This document shows, piece by piece, positions 33,570-46,199 of a DNA stretch of 64,000 nucleotides; position 1 is the first letter of the stretch, and the number at the start of each line of letters is the position of its first letter. The notes beneath the pieces were generated by a model, which did no database searches, was not told the origin of the DNA, and saw only the letters and a list, made by a program, of their open reading frames with translations. Origin of the DNA: Dendrocalamus latiflorus. Lineage: Eukaryota > Streptophyta > Magnoliopsida > Poales > Poaceae. Where the stretch lies: NCBI GenBank assembly GCA_017311315.1, contig CM029654.1, forward strand, positions 5,835,382-5,899,381. Direction: 5' to 3'. The position numbers and the translations under genes are program-made.

Positions 33570-35480
33570 CTTTATCTCTTAGATTTTTTGCCAGGCGGTG
33601 GTCAGACCGGCATGGAAGCCGTGGTATGACCGACAATCAGCAATCAGACCAGCTGAGGATACTAGGGTTGAGGTGTGACCGGGAAATAGCTGGCGATAGC
33701 TAATTTTCAGAGAGCTTTTTTTAGTATTGCGCTCGAGGTGGCGGCGATCAGACTGGCCTCTGGTTGGTGGTCTGACTAACCTGGTGGTCGTGGTCAGACC
33801 GCTTTCCTATTCCTAGGGTGGAACGGGGTAGTCAGACCAGCCTAGGCTTGGCGCCTTGACCGGTGCTGGCGATAGTGTACTGGGTGAGTGCACTGTGGTT
33901 TGTAGTTTGGTCCTAGAGGGTTAGGATTTGTGGTATAGGTGCATACATGATGTATGAAGCATATTTGAACTAATATGGGTCAAATTGTGAAGAACTTATA
34001 CATAAAAATAGTCTCTTGGTATTTGATGTGTAAGGTGCTTGGAGATAGTCATGGTCGACGGTGTGGACCAGAACTAAGCTCGGGATGAACTGAGGTGTGC
34101 TCTAGAAAGCTGGATGGGATGGTTAGGCTCAAGAGAGGCACAGGGGAAGACAAGGGATATCAAAGTGAAGGTTCAAGCAACGGTTCATCGAATGGTACGG
34201 TCAGTGTAAGTGAGGTGTGGTCAGCGGGAATCAAAACGGAGAGACTTACCGATACGTGAGCCATTGGTGAACCTACACATTTCAAGCATGGGGATTACTT
34301 GCAAATGAGGAGATTACTATAGAATAGGCTCAGGAAAGAGGTGAGATCCATGGTCAAGATGAAGGTATTTTGGTGGGAAAGTTAAAATACCAAAAGCAGC
34401 AAAGGGACCAAAACCACGACAATTGGAGGTGTTTGTACAGCGGTTTATGTCAAGAAGATGCTAAGAAGGCCAAGTTGATTAAAGCTTACTCCTTAGTGGG
34501 TTTGGGCTTATGCGCTTTGAAAAACGTATATAAGTCATGCGTTGAGTGGAAAACTAGATGTGTGTGTGTGTGCGTGTGTGTGTGATTAAAGGACTTCCCG
34601 GTTGTGCTAATGAATAGTATCCATTAGGGTTAGATGTAGGCTGGTTGTCTCATCTATTTGAGTGCGAGAGAGTTAGAGGCATGTGGCTAACCAACCAACT
34701 CATCCATTCTTTATGATTTGTGAGAGAGGCTTTCAAGGAAAAGGAGGCTTTTGGAGTGTGCTCTTAGGAGAGAGCTCTGTTATCTATGGTAGAGTGGCTG
34801 TAAAACCTTCATTTACAAGTTGTAATAGATTAACCTTGCTCATCATATATGGTGTGCCCTGGATCTTGTTGGTTTTGCACTTCTTGGTTGGAGTTTTTAC
34901 CCTTTCTTCTTCTCACTTGATCTTGTTGGTTCCAAAGACATGTAAGCGGTAGAGATGTCTCATGAGGATCATATGTTATCCATGTAGGGACTAGCTATAG
35001 CAAAATCTTGGAGCTTGTCTGGTTTGGTTCTTTTTTGAGCCCCCTCTTATGATATCTTGATCCTAGGGTCTTGGGCTCGAATCTTTGAATGTTCTTACTT
35101 ACTATGATATGTGGGAATTTATCTAGAGTCATCTTAGCCATCTCTAACTCACGAGCAAGTCTTTACTCAAGTTTGTGAGTTTTGCCCGGTTTTTGTGCAA
35201 CCTTACTTGTTTCAACAAAAGTTTGGAACTTTGGCCAAGATCTATGTGATCCTTGGATGGATCAGGTTCCTGATATCCTTAGCAAGGTGTATGCAAAGTT
35301 TTAAGTTATTTAGACTTGTATTTTGGATATTACACCTTTTTGAGTTTTTGGCTTAGACTATTTTTCCTGTTCTAGAACAGAGAGCGGTTAGACCACACCT
35401 TGCTAGCAGTTAGTACGGTGCTTCCGTGTAATCAGATCGCAGCCCGATTTGACTGTTGTGTCTATAGCGATCTGACTGAT
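33570..35480. repeat. Retroelement-like region with GGTCAGACC-type motifs
   Basis: A degenerate GGTCAGACCG or GGTCTGACC motif recurs at 33600, 33645, 33748, 33770, 33790 and 33829, and again at 35388 and 35467. Between them lies leader-like sequence (33900-35300) with a TG microsatellite (34558-34585). No gag or pol frame is visible. The style resembles the CGACCAC arrays at 52.2 and 60.4 kb, so it may be an LTR or LTR relic of a related kind, but no boundaries were found. Confidence 0.4.
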
Positions 35481-35599
35481 CGCAAGGAGTTGAACCCCGT
35501 TTTGCTTCCACGTTCTTGTGAGATCTTTCTTGGTGAACTAATATAATCTTCCTAACTTTCGGTTGCTAATGGAGTGAACGTTTTAGAATACGATCTTAA

Positions 35600-36400
35600 A
35601 AGATCGAATTTAAAGGCACCGTTAACCCGCTCTGATTGTCATCTCAGCTCCTATACTAAATAAGTTGGTGTCTGATGGAGCAGAGTGCCAGTGCGGAGTG
35701 GAGAGGTGTAATATTTTTGCCTCCACGACGTGCGCTTGCGGCGGCGCCGTGCCCGTGCGCGCGTGTGCGATCAGGCCAGGCCTTGCCGGGACAGGGAGCA
35801 GACGCTGCGCTTTCGAGCCGCCGACACAAATAAGTTTGCGTTTGATCGTCGGTCAAGCCTACGCCCGGGCAGGCGGCTAGGCGAGCATTTCCCGGTTGTT
35901 CGACATGTTCCATCCATCAGGTGGCACACGCTGCGATCCCTCGAAACGAAGGACATAAACCGACGAATCGTGAACATTATACGCCAGCGAGGTTTGCTAA
36001 GAACTACGAAGGCTAATCAACACTGAAACCATAACAAGACAACAGGGTAAAAAGAACTTGGAACTCATGTCACAGTTGCGAGTGCTTCTGCAGTACAAGA
36101 CATGACCAAGAAAGAATCATCAGCTGCAATTTATGTCCAACTGACAGGAAGTACAATGCCAAGGCGAACAAACTACCCTGCATCCTTTCAAGCACCACAG
36201 GATTTTTCTTAAAAATTGCAACATGCATCGAGTACGGATTAGATCTTAAGCAGTTCAACAGGAAAACAACAAGATCTGCTCGGAATACAGCTAACAATCT
36301 ACATCTGAACTATCACCTGTCAAACACAAAGCATACGCCCCGGAACTCTCTCTACATCTTTCCTCCTTTCATACACCATCAGCTTGCATGCGCCATTCCA
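35600..36400. other. Intergenic and 3' flank of the kinase gene
   Basis: 35700-35900 is GC-rich without a supported frame. 36050-36428 probably holds the 3' UTR of the minus-strand kinase. Confidence 0.35.
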
Positions 36401-36428
36401 TGTTCAAAAACCAAAAGAAAAAACAAAC

Positions 36429-38839
36429 CTAGAAGAACTCAAAGTCTAGATAATTATCTGAGCCCTTCTGATTGGGAGCTGGGGCAACCCTCTCAATGGC
36501 TGGTGCTGGCTTCGGTGGGCGCTCCAGCTCAGGCTTTGGTATCTCTGGAGGGCTTGCGCATCGTATCAGCGCCCAGTTCACACCCTCGAAGAACGGGTGC
36601 TGCTTTATCTCCGTAGCCCCGCGCTTGTAGGCAAGTCGATGCTGCGGGTCCTTGACCAGTAGCCCTCTTATCAGGTCCCTCGCCGAGAAGCTCACGACTG
36701 GGGACTCTGGGAACCGCAGGGGCTGATCAACAACATTGAAAAGCGTTGCCCGGTTTCCTGACCCCTTGAATGGGGTCTTACCAAACAAGAGTTCATAGAG
36801 AAATATACCGAAGGTCCACCAATCCACAGCACTGCCATGACCCTCTCCCTTGATTATTTCTGGTGCCAAGTATTCATGGGTGCCAACGAAGGACATGGAG
36901 CGAGCGTCAGTCGGCTCTGCTATGAGCTCAGGCAGTGGGCTAACTTGGTTGGCGATCTCAGGCTTCAGTTTCTTCTCCTTCTTGGACTTGGGCTTGGAAG
37001 AGAAAAACCGGGGACCAAAGCAGGTGGTTGGAGCGATACACGCTGGCTGGATGCAGGACGGCTCGATACAAGCAGGCTGAACACAGTACGCCTGGTTGTT
37101 CCTCTGCAATGCATCTGGTCCAGGGTTGGCAGACTTAACAACAGTGGGGCTTACAGCGCAACGAAGGGAGAGGTCATAATCAGACAGCATGATGTGCCCA
37201 TCCTCCCGAACAAGGACGTTTTCTGGTTTAAGGTCACGGTATATGATCCCAAGCATATGCAGGTATTCCAATGCAAGGAGAACCTCTGCTACATAGAACC
37301 TGAAACAACAAGAGATGGACCAGAAGTTTGAATGAGATGATTCATCTAGCATGTCCTAAAAAAAGGTTGTGTCTAGGGAGAACTTAGATTTTTTTTTTGA
37401 GCATTAGATCTTCATCCAACACCTCAGATTCGGAGCACTCGTATTTTTTTAGAGGGGGTTGGTATGGGGGGATCCGTTGGATGGAGATCTAACGGCCCAG
37501 ATTCATTTTTTTTTGGAGGGTATGAGGGATCCGTTGGATGGAGATCTAACGCCCTAAAATTTGAGTGCTCCCAATCTCAAAAACACTCAAGTGCTCCTTA
37601 ACACTTCCCTAAAAAGAACTAATGAAGAATTAAGCAATCAACAAATGATCATGAGCATTTCTGAACTACTATAAAGCAGTGGATTATAGAATCTTAATTG
37701 CACAGCCATATACTACAATATAAGCTCCAATCAACAATTTTGCAGCATTAAAGGGATCCATGCATAAGAAATTAAGAACGCATTAATGCATAAATATGAC
37801 AAGCTACCCGACGATGCCAATAGACAGTAAGAAAATGGAGAAGGATTGCAAATTATAGATATGAGCCTCATAAACCTCAGAAAGAAAAAGATTTTTAACG
37901 GATGATAAAAACAATTTTAGTAGTTATCACATACTTTGCTGCTTGCTCTGAGAAATGTTTTCCAGGCTGCCTTTGTCGAAGAGTGTGCAGGTCCCCTCCT
38001 GGGCAGAACTCCATCACCAAACATGAGAATCTTTCTGTCTCAAAGTGGCTATACAGCGTTGGTAGAAATGGATGATCCAGAGATTGCAGTATCTCTCTCT
38101 CTGTCTGCGCTCGAAGCAGCTTCTTCCGACTTGCTAAGGACCCTTTGTCCATGACCTTCATTGCAAAGTAACTCTTTGTGCCACTCAGTTCTGAGAGGTA
38201 CACGCTGCCAATATCACCACAGCCGAGTTTCTTAAGCAGCCTAAAATGGCTCAAACCAAGAATACCATCCCTAGATCTGATCATCCGGATTGCTTCCCAC
38301 CTTGAATCACTCCCTTTGTGTGGCTTTGTTGTGCTGCTGCTCATGCTGCTGCACGAGCTGTCATCGCTAATGTTACTGCTCGTGCTCGGACGGCACATGC
38401 TGCTCTTCCCACTCTCGGTAAAATCGGCTCGGTCACTGATCTTAGTACTTCCACTGGTCTTCCTCTGACTAGTTGTCCCATCGCTCACTTTAGCAGAAGC
38501 AAAGCTCTCACTTGTGCTGCTCTTTTGCGACGTCTTCTTTTCCTGGTTCCCATTGCAATCCAAGCTCTGGATCTCTTTCAGCTCCCCAGAATCTCCTTGT
38601 GGAGTTAATGGCACATCCAGGACACCGGAGTCCGAGCCGACACTAGAAGGACCCTTGTCCAACATAGATGCAGAAGACTCTTGCCGCCGATGAGACGGCT
38701 TTTGCTCCTCTAGAATCTCCTTAGCAGTAAGGTCTGGTGTGCCATCCATAGCTTCCTTGCTCGCCTTTGCTGGAACTGGATCAGCTGGTAGTTTGGCCTG
38801 GTGCCCAGGCACATTTTGCTTCGCAGCCTCCACAGACAT
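36429..38839 (-). CDS. AGCVIII protein kinase, G11A/D6PK-like (two exons, 591 aa)
   Basis: Exons 38839-37935 and 37299-36429 join by GT-AG with matching phase to give 591 aa. The N-terminal 195 residues are Ser-rich and disordered. The kinase domain starts near 199, with glycine loop G-C-G-D-I-G-S-V, catalytic Lys in F-A-M-K (about 228) and the R-D-L-K-P-E-N loop (about 323-329). The metal-binding motif is D-Y-D where AGC kinases have DFG and plant AGCVIII members usually DFD. An insertion rich in Cys/Pro (P-A-C-I-E-P-S-C) and a basic K-K-E-K-K patch precede G-T-H-E-Y-L-A-P-E; this insertion defines the AGCVIII group. The C-terminus D-F-E-F-F is the PDK1-docking hydrophobic motif. Related kinases phosphorylate PIN auxin carriers at the plasma membrane; that substrate is family inference. 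A donor at 39742-39749 suggests an extra 5' UTR intron. The single intron holds a MITE. Confidence 0.93.
37373..37613. mobile_element. MITE-like insertion in the kinase intron
   Basis: The ends TAGGGAGAACTTAG and CTTAACACTTCCCTA form imperfect inverted repeats with TA outside. Inside, GGATCCGTTGGATGGAGATCTAACG occurs twice (near 37471 and 37529). It is AT-rich at both ends. The superfamily is uncertain. Confidence 0.5.
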
Positions 38840-39699
38840 GATGGCCGGAAAGACTTACACAAATGCAAATCTAGTAGATGAGTAAATACCCAAAGTTCAC
38901 TTTCTCAAAACATTTGGAGGACCGGTCAGTGCTTAATCGAGTTTATGCCCAACTTCACATCTGAAATTAATCGCAAACAACACATTAGCATACCAACAGA
39001 AACATAGTAAAGAAAACAGTTTGCCTCCTATTCACCCCCACCCCTAGAAACACACGAAAAAAAATCAGAAATTTGCCAAGAAATGCGAACCAACAGGGTG
39101 AAAAACCTAACATGATCGAAGAAACCGCTCAAATGGCATGCGGCAACAAACAAGATTAGCAGACGGGGAGTACAGAGGTATGCACAACGGAGCACCTTCT
39201 GCACCGCACAGATCCAACACCCAGTTCATTGCATCAAGAATCACCAAAGGGAACAGCAGTACAACAGGGCCTAGAATCACAGACAAGCCCCCGCATTTCC
39301 CCAAAAAAGAGGGGGGGTGGGCCAGAACCAAGGATTAAAAACAAAAGGGGATCTTTTAAATACCCACAAAGATAAGGAAAAAACTAAGGAAAGATTGGTA
39401 CTAGTACTACATTGCAACCTGGAACAGCTTGCAAAATCACAAGCCACCCCCCCCCCTCCTCTCAAAAGAAGAGGCAGGCATCATGGAGCGCACACCGGAA
39501 TCATATGAACAGCACATCCACATCAAGATGTTGAGCAATGATCATGGAGGGAGGCACTAACTCTTGTGGCTATTAAATGAAGCAAGATGAGAGGGGGAGA
39601 GGAAAAGAAAACGAAACTGACCAGATCTAGAAAGCGATGGGCGGCATTGCATCAACAGATCAAGAAAGAAAACCAGCATCCGAGGAGGGGTTGGCCATG

Positions 39700-41250
39700 G
39701 CCCAAATCAATCCAGTCAGTCAGTCAGGCTGGGAGGGAAATCAAGGTACCTTTGCTAGGAGGAGGCCATGGTGCTCTGCTGCAGCTGCTGTCTGGCTGTG
39801 AGGCTGGGGAAAGTGAGGGAGAGCAAGCGTACGTATGTGTATGGATTGTGGATTATATTTGGCCATGTAATGGAGCCATGGACTGGTGTTGCAGATGGCT
39901 AGAAGCAAAAGTGGGGTGGTGCATGATCCCTCGGAGGCAGGAAAACAAACAAGGTTTGTGTAAAGAAGAGAAGGGTCAAAGGGCTAAAGCTGGGCTTGTA
40001 GGTGCATAAACAAGTATCATTAAACTGGGTGTCCTCTGAGCCACTGAGACTGTGGTCTCCTCCTCACCTCTCTCGCTCTCTCTCCCTCCATGTACCAGTG
40101 CTGCTTTTCTTGCCAGTGCTGCTTTTCTTGTTTTTTTTTTCCTTTGCTCTCTTACTCCTCACCTGTACACTTTCCTCAAGGCCACCCCTCCGAATTGAAT
40201 CCAGTTTTGACCCACCCCAGGGTCCCTTTGTCTCTCTCTCTATCCCACCTCATGTGACGCCAAGTCAGGGATAATATTATTATCTTGCTACGTCAGGGCC
40301 GTATTGTCACTTTGTTTCTTAACATATTTTCCAAAGTGCTCACAATACAGAGCTACTCGTCAGGCCATCGAATATTTATTTATAGAACAAGAATTTTCCT
40401 GGAAGAAGTTTAGTCTCTATTAAAGTTCAGAAGAAATATCTCACGTTGCAAATCAACGCGTTTACTCGGAGAACAATAATAGGAAGAACGTGCAAAAACG
40501 CCAAAATAGTTTTTTTAAAAATGTTAAAGAGAGGTTTATTCAAAATGGGGAAGAAAACCTGGAAAAAAACAACGTTGCATTTTTATTTTATTTTATTTTG
40601 CAGTTTGTATGCCATTGATTTCGCCAAGGGCAGATTCGGAATCCGCGGGAATGGCAGGAAACAACCTTCGCAGCCTTCAATCACTCCATGTCCCCTGCCC
40701 AGGGCCCGATGCGGCTTAATTATTTTGCCACTAATCTCGAGGCGCAAAGCACCATGCTCAGCCTCGGAATCCGGGCCCAGTTTCAAGCGCGGGAAGCGGT
40801 TGGCAGGTTGATCTTGGTTTGATCGAGATGGGCGGCGTCTTCGCTGTGTTTGACTGTACCTTGAAAGTCGCTTTCGTAGATGGAAAACGGCTTTGCGCTA
40901 CTGTGCGGTGACGCCGGCAGCGAGGGCTTCGTTAACCAGCAGCTTGGTGGTACTCAACGCCACGGTTGTTTTTGTGGTACGGTGCAGACTTTGCTGAGGA
41001 GTCATTAAATCTACAGTGTCATAAATGTTGATGTGGATCAGCGTAGATCTGACTCAGCGTCAAATTTTTCTTGCCCATTATCCACCTGTTGATTTGCCAA
41101 ATTTTTCACCACACTTACGATGGGCCCAACTCGGTGGCAAAGAAAGTAGGTCTCAGTCGAGCATACATGCAATAATTCTCGAGCTTCAAACAAGCCTAAA
41201 CCAAAGTCCGATACAGACTTTGGGCAGTAAGAAAAGTTTTTACACGGCTT
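39700..41250. other. Kinase 5' region and intergenic sequence
   Basis: 39750-40250 carries the likely 5' UTR exon and promoter of the kinase, with a CT-rich tract near 40060-40235. 40300-41250 is AT-rich without any supported gene. Confidence 0.35.
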
Positions 41251-41261
41251 AACTTTGCATT

Positions 41262-42488
41262 GGAATAAGTCCATTTGACATTTGATCTTGCGAAAGTCTA
41301 AGTTTTAACCTCCGTCTATAAAATCGAATGTTTGACCTCTAAAATATCAATACCATTTATTTTACCCCTTAAGCCGATCAAATATAGCTTTGCTCTAAAG
41401 TGGCGTCAGCGTGGAAACAGTTTTAAAACACAATCTGGTTTTCAGAAGTGGGTTTTGACAAGCAAGCAATCTAGTTAGTATAATCAGCAAATAAAACAAA
41501 AAAGACGGTAGGACCCCCATGTCATGCTAGCTTTCTTCCGCCTCTATTCCATCTCTCCTCTCCCCCCCCCCTCCTATTTGCATGAAGCCATGAACTCAGT
41601 CTCGATCTCCTCTCCTGCATGAGCACAAGTAGGGCTGGCTTAGACTAGCCGGTCACCGTGAACCGCTGCCCACAGGCCACTTACTTTGGCTAGGGGCTGG
41701 CTCAAGCTTGCTGGCCACCGCATTGGGCCGCTCACCAGCCACCGACTCAGGCTCAAATCAATACTAAGAAATTGATGTAAAAAAGACAAAAATTTGCTCA
41801 AATCAAGTCGTGAAATTGATTGAATCAAAACCAAATCAAATGAAAGACAGATTGCATAGAAATTAATTGAATTTGGAGGGGTAATGTGTTCATCCATGTG
41901 TAGAGTGGGAAGCATTTTTTTGGGAGAGGAGGACCAGTGCTGCCCTGGCCCCATCACATGGTGCTATAGCCGCCGCTCGTTGACATCATCTAGCTCGTTG
42001 CCTCCTCCCGAGTTTGGGTACTCCAGGACCGTACTTGCACCCACACCTTTTGCCCTGCGCCTCAATATGGTGGAGGTGGCGAAGGGTGTGGTCGTGGGGG
42101 TGTGGTGAGGATGGCCACGCGGGCATCGTGGGAGGAGAGTGACTTGAGGTGGAAGAGGAACGAGGACAGCTCCGGCTAGTAGGAAAGATTCTTAGGGTGG
42201 CAATGGGGTACTCGGGAGGAGAGGGTGCAGAGACTGCTAGAGATGAGAGAGAGATAAGGAGGAAGATAGAGAAGGAATATGTGGCACTGATGTGGACATA
42301 CAGCTGAGGAAAGCGAAAAGATGTGGATGTATAGTAGATGCTACGTCAGTGAAACCATAGTGATTTTAAGCAAAAGGATAATTTTAACTAGTATTGATAG
42401 TTAAAGGGTGTAAAATATCTGATTTTGTAGTTCATAATTAATTTCTAGACTTTAGAAACAGTTCAACAAGGACAAATGGACTTATTCC
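41262..42488. mobile_element. Non-autonomous Mutator-like element, 1,227 bp, 9-bp TSD
   Basis: The ends GGAATAAGTCCATTTG and CAAATGGACTTATTCC are perfect inverted repeats; with gaps the pairing extends to GAAAGTCTAAG/CTAGACTTTA and the AACTAT..TTTTAC segments. The flanks are CTTTGCATT (41253-41261) and TTTTGCATT (42489-42497), a 9-bp TSD with one mismatch, as expected for MULEs. The interior has no MURA transposase. 41930-42250 is more GC-rich than the rest and might be captured host sequence, but I do not recognise it. Confidence 0.8.
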
Positions 42489-42499
42489 TTTTGCATTAT

Positions 42500-44310
42500 A
42501 AGATGGCTTGAGATCGACAAGAGTTTCGACAGCCAGATCTATGGGGGGCCAGGATCGCAGAATCTGTGTAGCTGCCATGTTGCCCCATCAGCAAGCAGCA
42601 CAGAGCTGCCTTGCTTACCCCATCCCATCACCATCTAAAGTTTCCGAAAGCTCCTATTCAGGCGTACTTACTTCTACAATTCTGTTCCTCTTGCCCATGA
42701 ACTTGCCAAACACAATGAATGGGAATTCTCAAAAACAGAAATGCGTTAGGTCCGAATTCTGAAGCAAATAGTAACGCAGCTAGCTGATGGTTTCTATTCA
42801 GATTCGTAAACATAGCGGTTCTATGCAGAGACATTGACCCGAAGGCAACATTTTAATTGTTTGCGAACAGCAAAAGCTTTGTGTGTCAGTATATTACAAG
42901 GAGAACAAACATGAAACACCCGAGGGCACCAATTGGCAAGCACAAACTCAAGAGTCATACTAAAGAGTGAGTGACATTCCCTAACGTATGATAAGTGCTA
43001 CTATGCCATCTCCTTTGTGCCAGGCTACACTGTTCTATTACTTTCTCTGCTCCCTTAGTCTTTTCCCTATCACCATAAAGTTTTCGGCTATTCTACTCTA
43101 CGTGGTCCATGGATCTACATCAATGCGAGCCATGCAAGTGCAGCTCGAAAGGAATCTTTCAAGGGTTGTAATGTTAGGTGACTCAGGCCTATGTTAGGTT
43201 ATGCAGCATGCTTGACCGTTCAAACCTTGCCAATTAGCCAGTTAGTTTTTGCAGCGTCCACAGCAGAGTAGGCCTATACAAGGGCTAAAATCTAATTGTA
43301 TAGTCAATTTTATGGCCAACGAGATGGTTACATGCAGCATAAACAAATGGAGCTTTGTTTACGCTTGATACAACAAAGCCTAGGTTTGGAGCCATGAGCT
43401 CCAGCACATGGAGCCCCTCAATGGGCAAAGGCATCTAATTGTGATGCTTTCCAAGTATACTTGTTCTAATCCTGGACGCTAGTGTAGTGTCCATGCTGGA
43501 GTTGGATTTTTTTCAAGAATACTGATGAGGGGATAACTAGAGTACAAAATGGACTGTAAGAGCGGTGTAACGGTAAGATTATACGGTAGCAAAAATTGAC
43601 AGTGGCAGGTGAAGGCTTGTCCCAATTGTTTAGATGCAAAAGATGCCGAGAGACAAAAACGCCAGCCTTTTACCAGTCACCTGCAAAGGGAAAAAGGTTT
43701 GATTAGTACGCATAAAGGACTTGTAGGAACAGCACGCATCAACAGTAGATTCAACATCAGAGACCACAAAGGTGCGAGCAGCTCAATTGAAAATCGTGAG
43801 GTTTACAACTTTCAACTCGGCCAAAAATTGTAGCAATTTTGTGGAGCCAGGCAGCCAGCAGTATGTGATGCACAACAGACTAATCACACACTGATGGATC
43901 CAGAATTCCAGATTCTAGATTGGCAATGTTAGGCAATTGCAGATTTAAATAGCAATTAGGTGGAAGGCAAGAGGATACATGGTTGATCCAAACAGGATGG
44001 ATGTGTAGTCAACATGATACTCAGCCAGCAGCTTTGTTGGTCAGATATGTCACTTTCCTTTTCTCCCTCTTTTTAATCATCTCCATACACATCACGTGGC
44101 GCTGACAAGGTTGCAACTTGCAACTCAGATTTGTTTTGAAAGACGGTCTGCCTACTTTTGGGGGGTCTGGGAAGAGAACAGCTTGATTTGTTGATTACTT
44201 GAAAAGAAATTTTCATTTAGTCAAGTCTTTTCACAGGAGAAGCAAAAGGCTAGAGTCACTAGTCCCAGACTCCCAGGTCCATTTGGATCCTAACAATTGG
44301 GCAAACAAGC
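42500..44310. other. Intergenic, no gene seen
   Basis: The stretch is mixed AT-rich sequence. The frame at 43609-43833 (+) and others show no domain. Further 3' exons of the minus-strand gene at 44.3-54 kb could be hidden here, but none could be identified. Confidence 0.35.
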
Positions 44311-46199
44311 CGTTAATAGTTGGATACTCCACTTCCAGATGCAGCATAATATATCTGAGTCAATACCTGATCTTCTACTGTCGCAGTTTTTACATCTGCA
44401 TCAGGATATTTAAAGCAAGAATCTGTCTGTAAACAAAGAACTAACACGTTGAAGCTTTCAAGTTTGCCTATAAAATAGCACTTCACAACCCCACACAACA
44501 GTACCAGAGATAAACAAAATAAATGCAAAAAAAAGTTTTCAGGTAAAATTGTGAATGCAAAGTAGAACTGTGGACAGGTTTATGTAAACCTGTTTTCAAA
44601 CGGATGAACAATCATCAATTGGGAATGTATCTAACACTTTTGAAGGAAAAGGTAGTATATATTTGCTAAAGATACCTTTCTTACGCAGCGTCCATCAACA
44701 TCGGATAAAATATCAGAGCAGCTAGGCGAAGAATTGATCGCTGTATCTGGATTGTTTTCTAAAGAATGTGATTCAGAACATTGAGGAACCATTTCTACTG
44801 GACTGCTGCCATTACACGATGAAGCTTTCATCCTTGGAGAATTGCAACGGATAACATCTGATAGGCTAAACATACTTCTTTCAGGGGAAGAATTCGCACT
44901 TGCATGAACTTCACGTGCCACTGGACTCTTCCAGTTACTTGCATCGCTCCTTCCCTCCGAATTGAATGAAATGCACTCACGAGATCCTGAACTAGAAGTA
45001 GCGAACTGAAGGTTGTGGCTTCCCGAGAGATCTGCTCTAGTTTCCAGCTGGTCATGAATGTCATCTTTCCAGTTCGTCGCTACCTTTCCACAAGATGAAT
45101 TCCCTTGTGCTTGGATTCCACTTGCAGTAGATCTGTCTAGGTGACTAGCAGAGTTTTGAACATCTGACTTGAATGAAGCGTCCATCTCGCCAGATCCGGA
45201 AGGACCGGAACTACATAAAAGGTGCTGAGCAGAAGGTCGTGGAGACTGGGTTTTATCACTCACTGCTCTGCATGAATCGACATTTATTTCCATGGAAACA
45301 TCAGAACAAAATATATTTTGTTCTGCCCCTGCAGAATCAGGAGTTTGGTAAGAAAGCAAGAAGCATGTCGTTAAATAAGAATGACGCGTTTAACCGAAAG
45401 CAAGTGTAAACATTACCTTCATGTTGTAGGCTTCTTAAGCATTTGTCTGCTGATATTGTACTATCCCTTTCTGCAGTGTGCAATACACGTTCATTCTTAG
45501 ATGAAGCACCGCTCAAAACTTCTGGCGTTACAGATTCATCCATGTTATTCCTAACAGAAACATCATATGCTTCACTCTGAGTCGAAAATTTTGCCTGAGC
45601 ATGACCAGACTGTTCTGGATGGCTGTTGACTGAATCTAATACTGGTTCTTTTTTAAGGCTATCATTTGATGTGAACAGAGTAGCAGACACCATTTGCGGA
45701 TCCACAACTGTACCAGTCCTATCAAATTCTAAAGATGGTTTAGCCCATGAAGATTGCATCTGACATGGCTCGTTCTGTGCAGATACAACGGCATTTGTAG
45801 CACAAGCGCAGTTGGAATCGTTGTGATTAATCATTGTTCCTGAAGAAGCAGTGCTGTTCTGATAAACATCACCGATATCATTGGCAGACTTGGGCAGAAG
45901 CTTCTCAAGATCGCCAGCGGACTTGGCCAGGGAGCATCTGCTAAATGCACCACCTAACTTTAATGCGAGTAGTGTCCACAGTCATCTTCCAACATACTCT
46001 CCAGTGGGTGCGAGGAGCATCCACAGTCATCATCTAACATATTCTCCTGCGGCATTCCAAACATTTCTGGAGCCCGAGAAGTAGTATCAGCTAGATGAGC
46101 AGGTTGCAGGGAAGATTCATTGTATGGAGGAGGCAGCACATGACATTCTGAGCTCTGCTGTTCAAGAATCTTGGAAGTTTCATCGATGCTCCTATCCGA

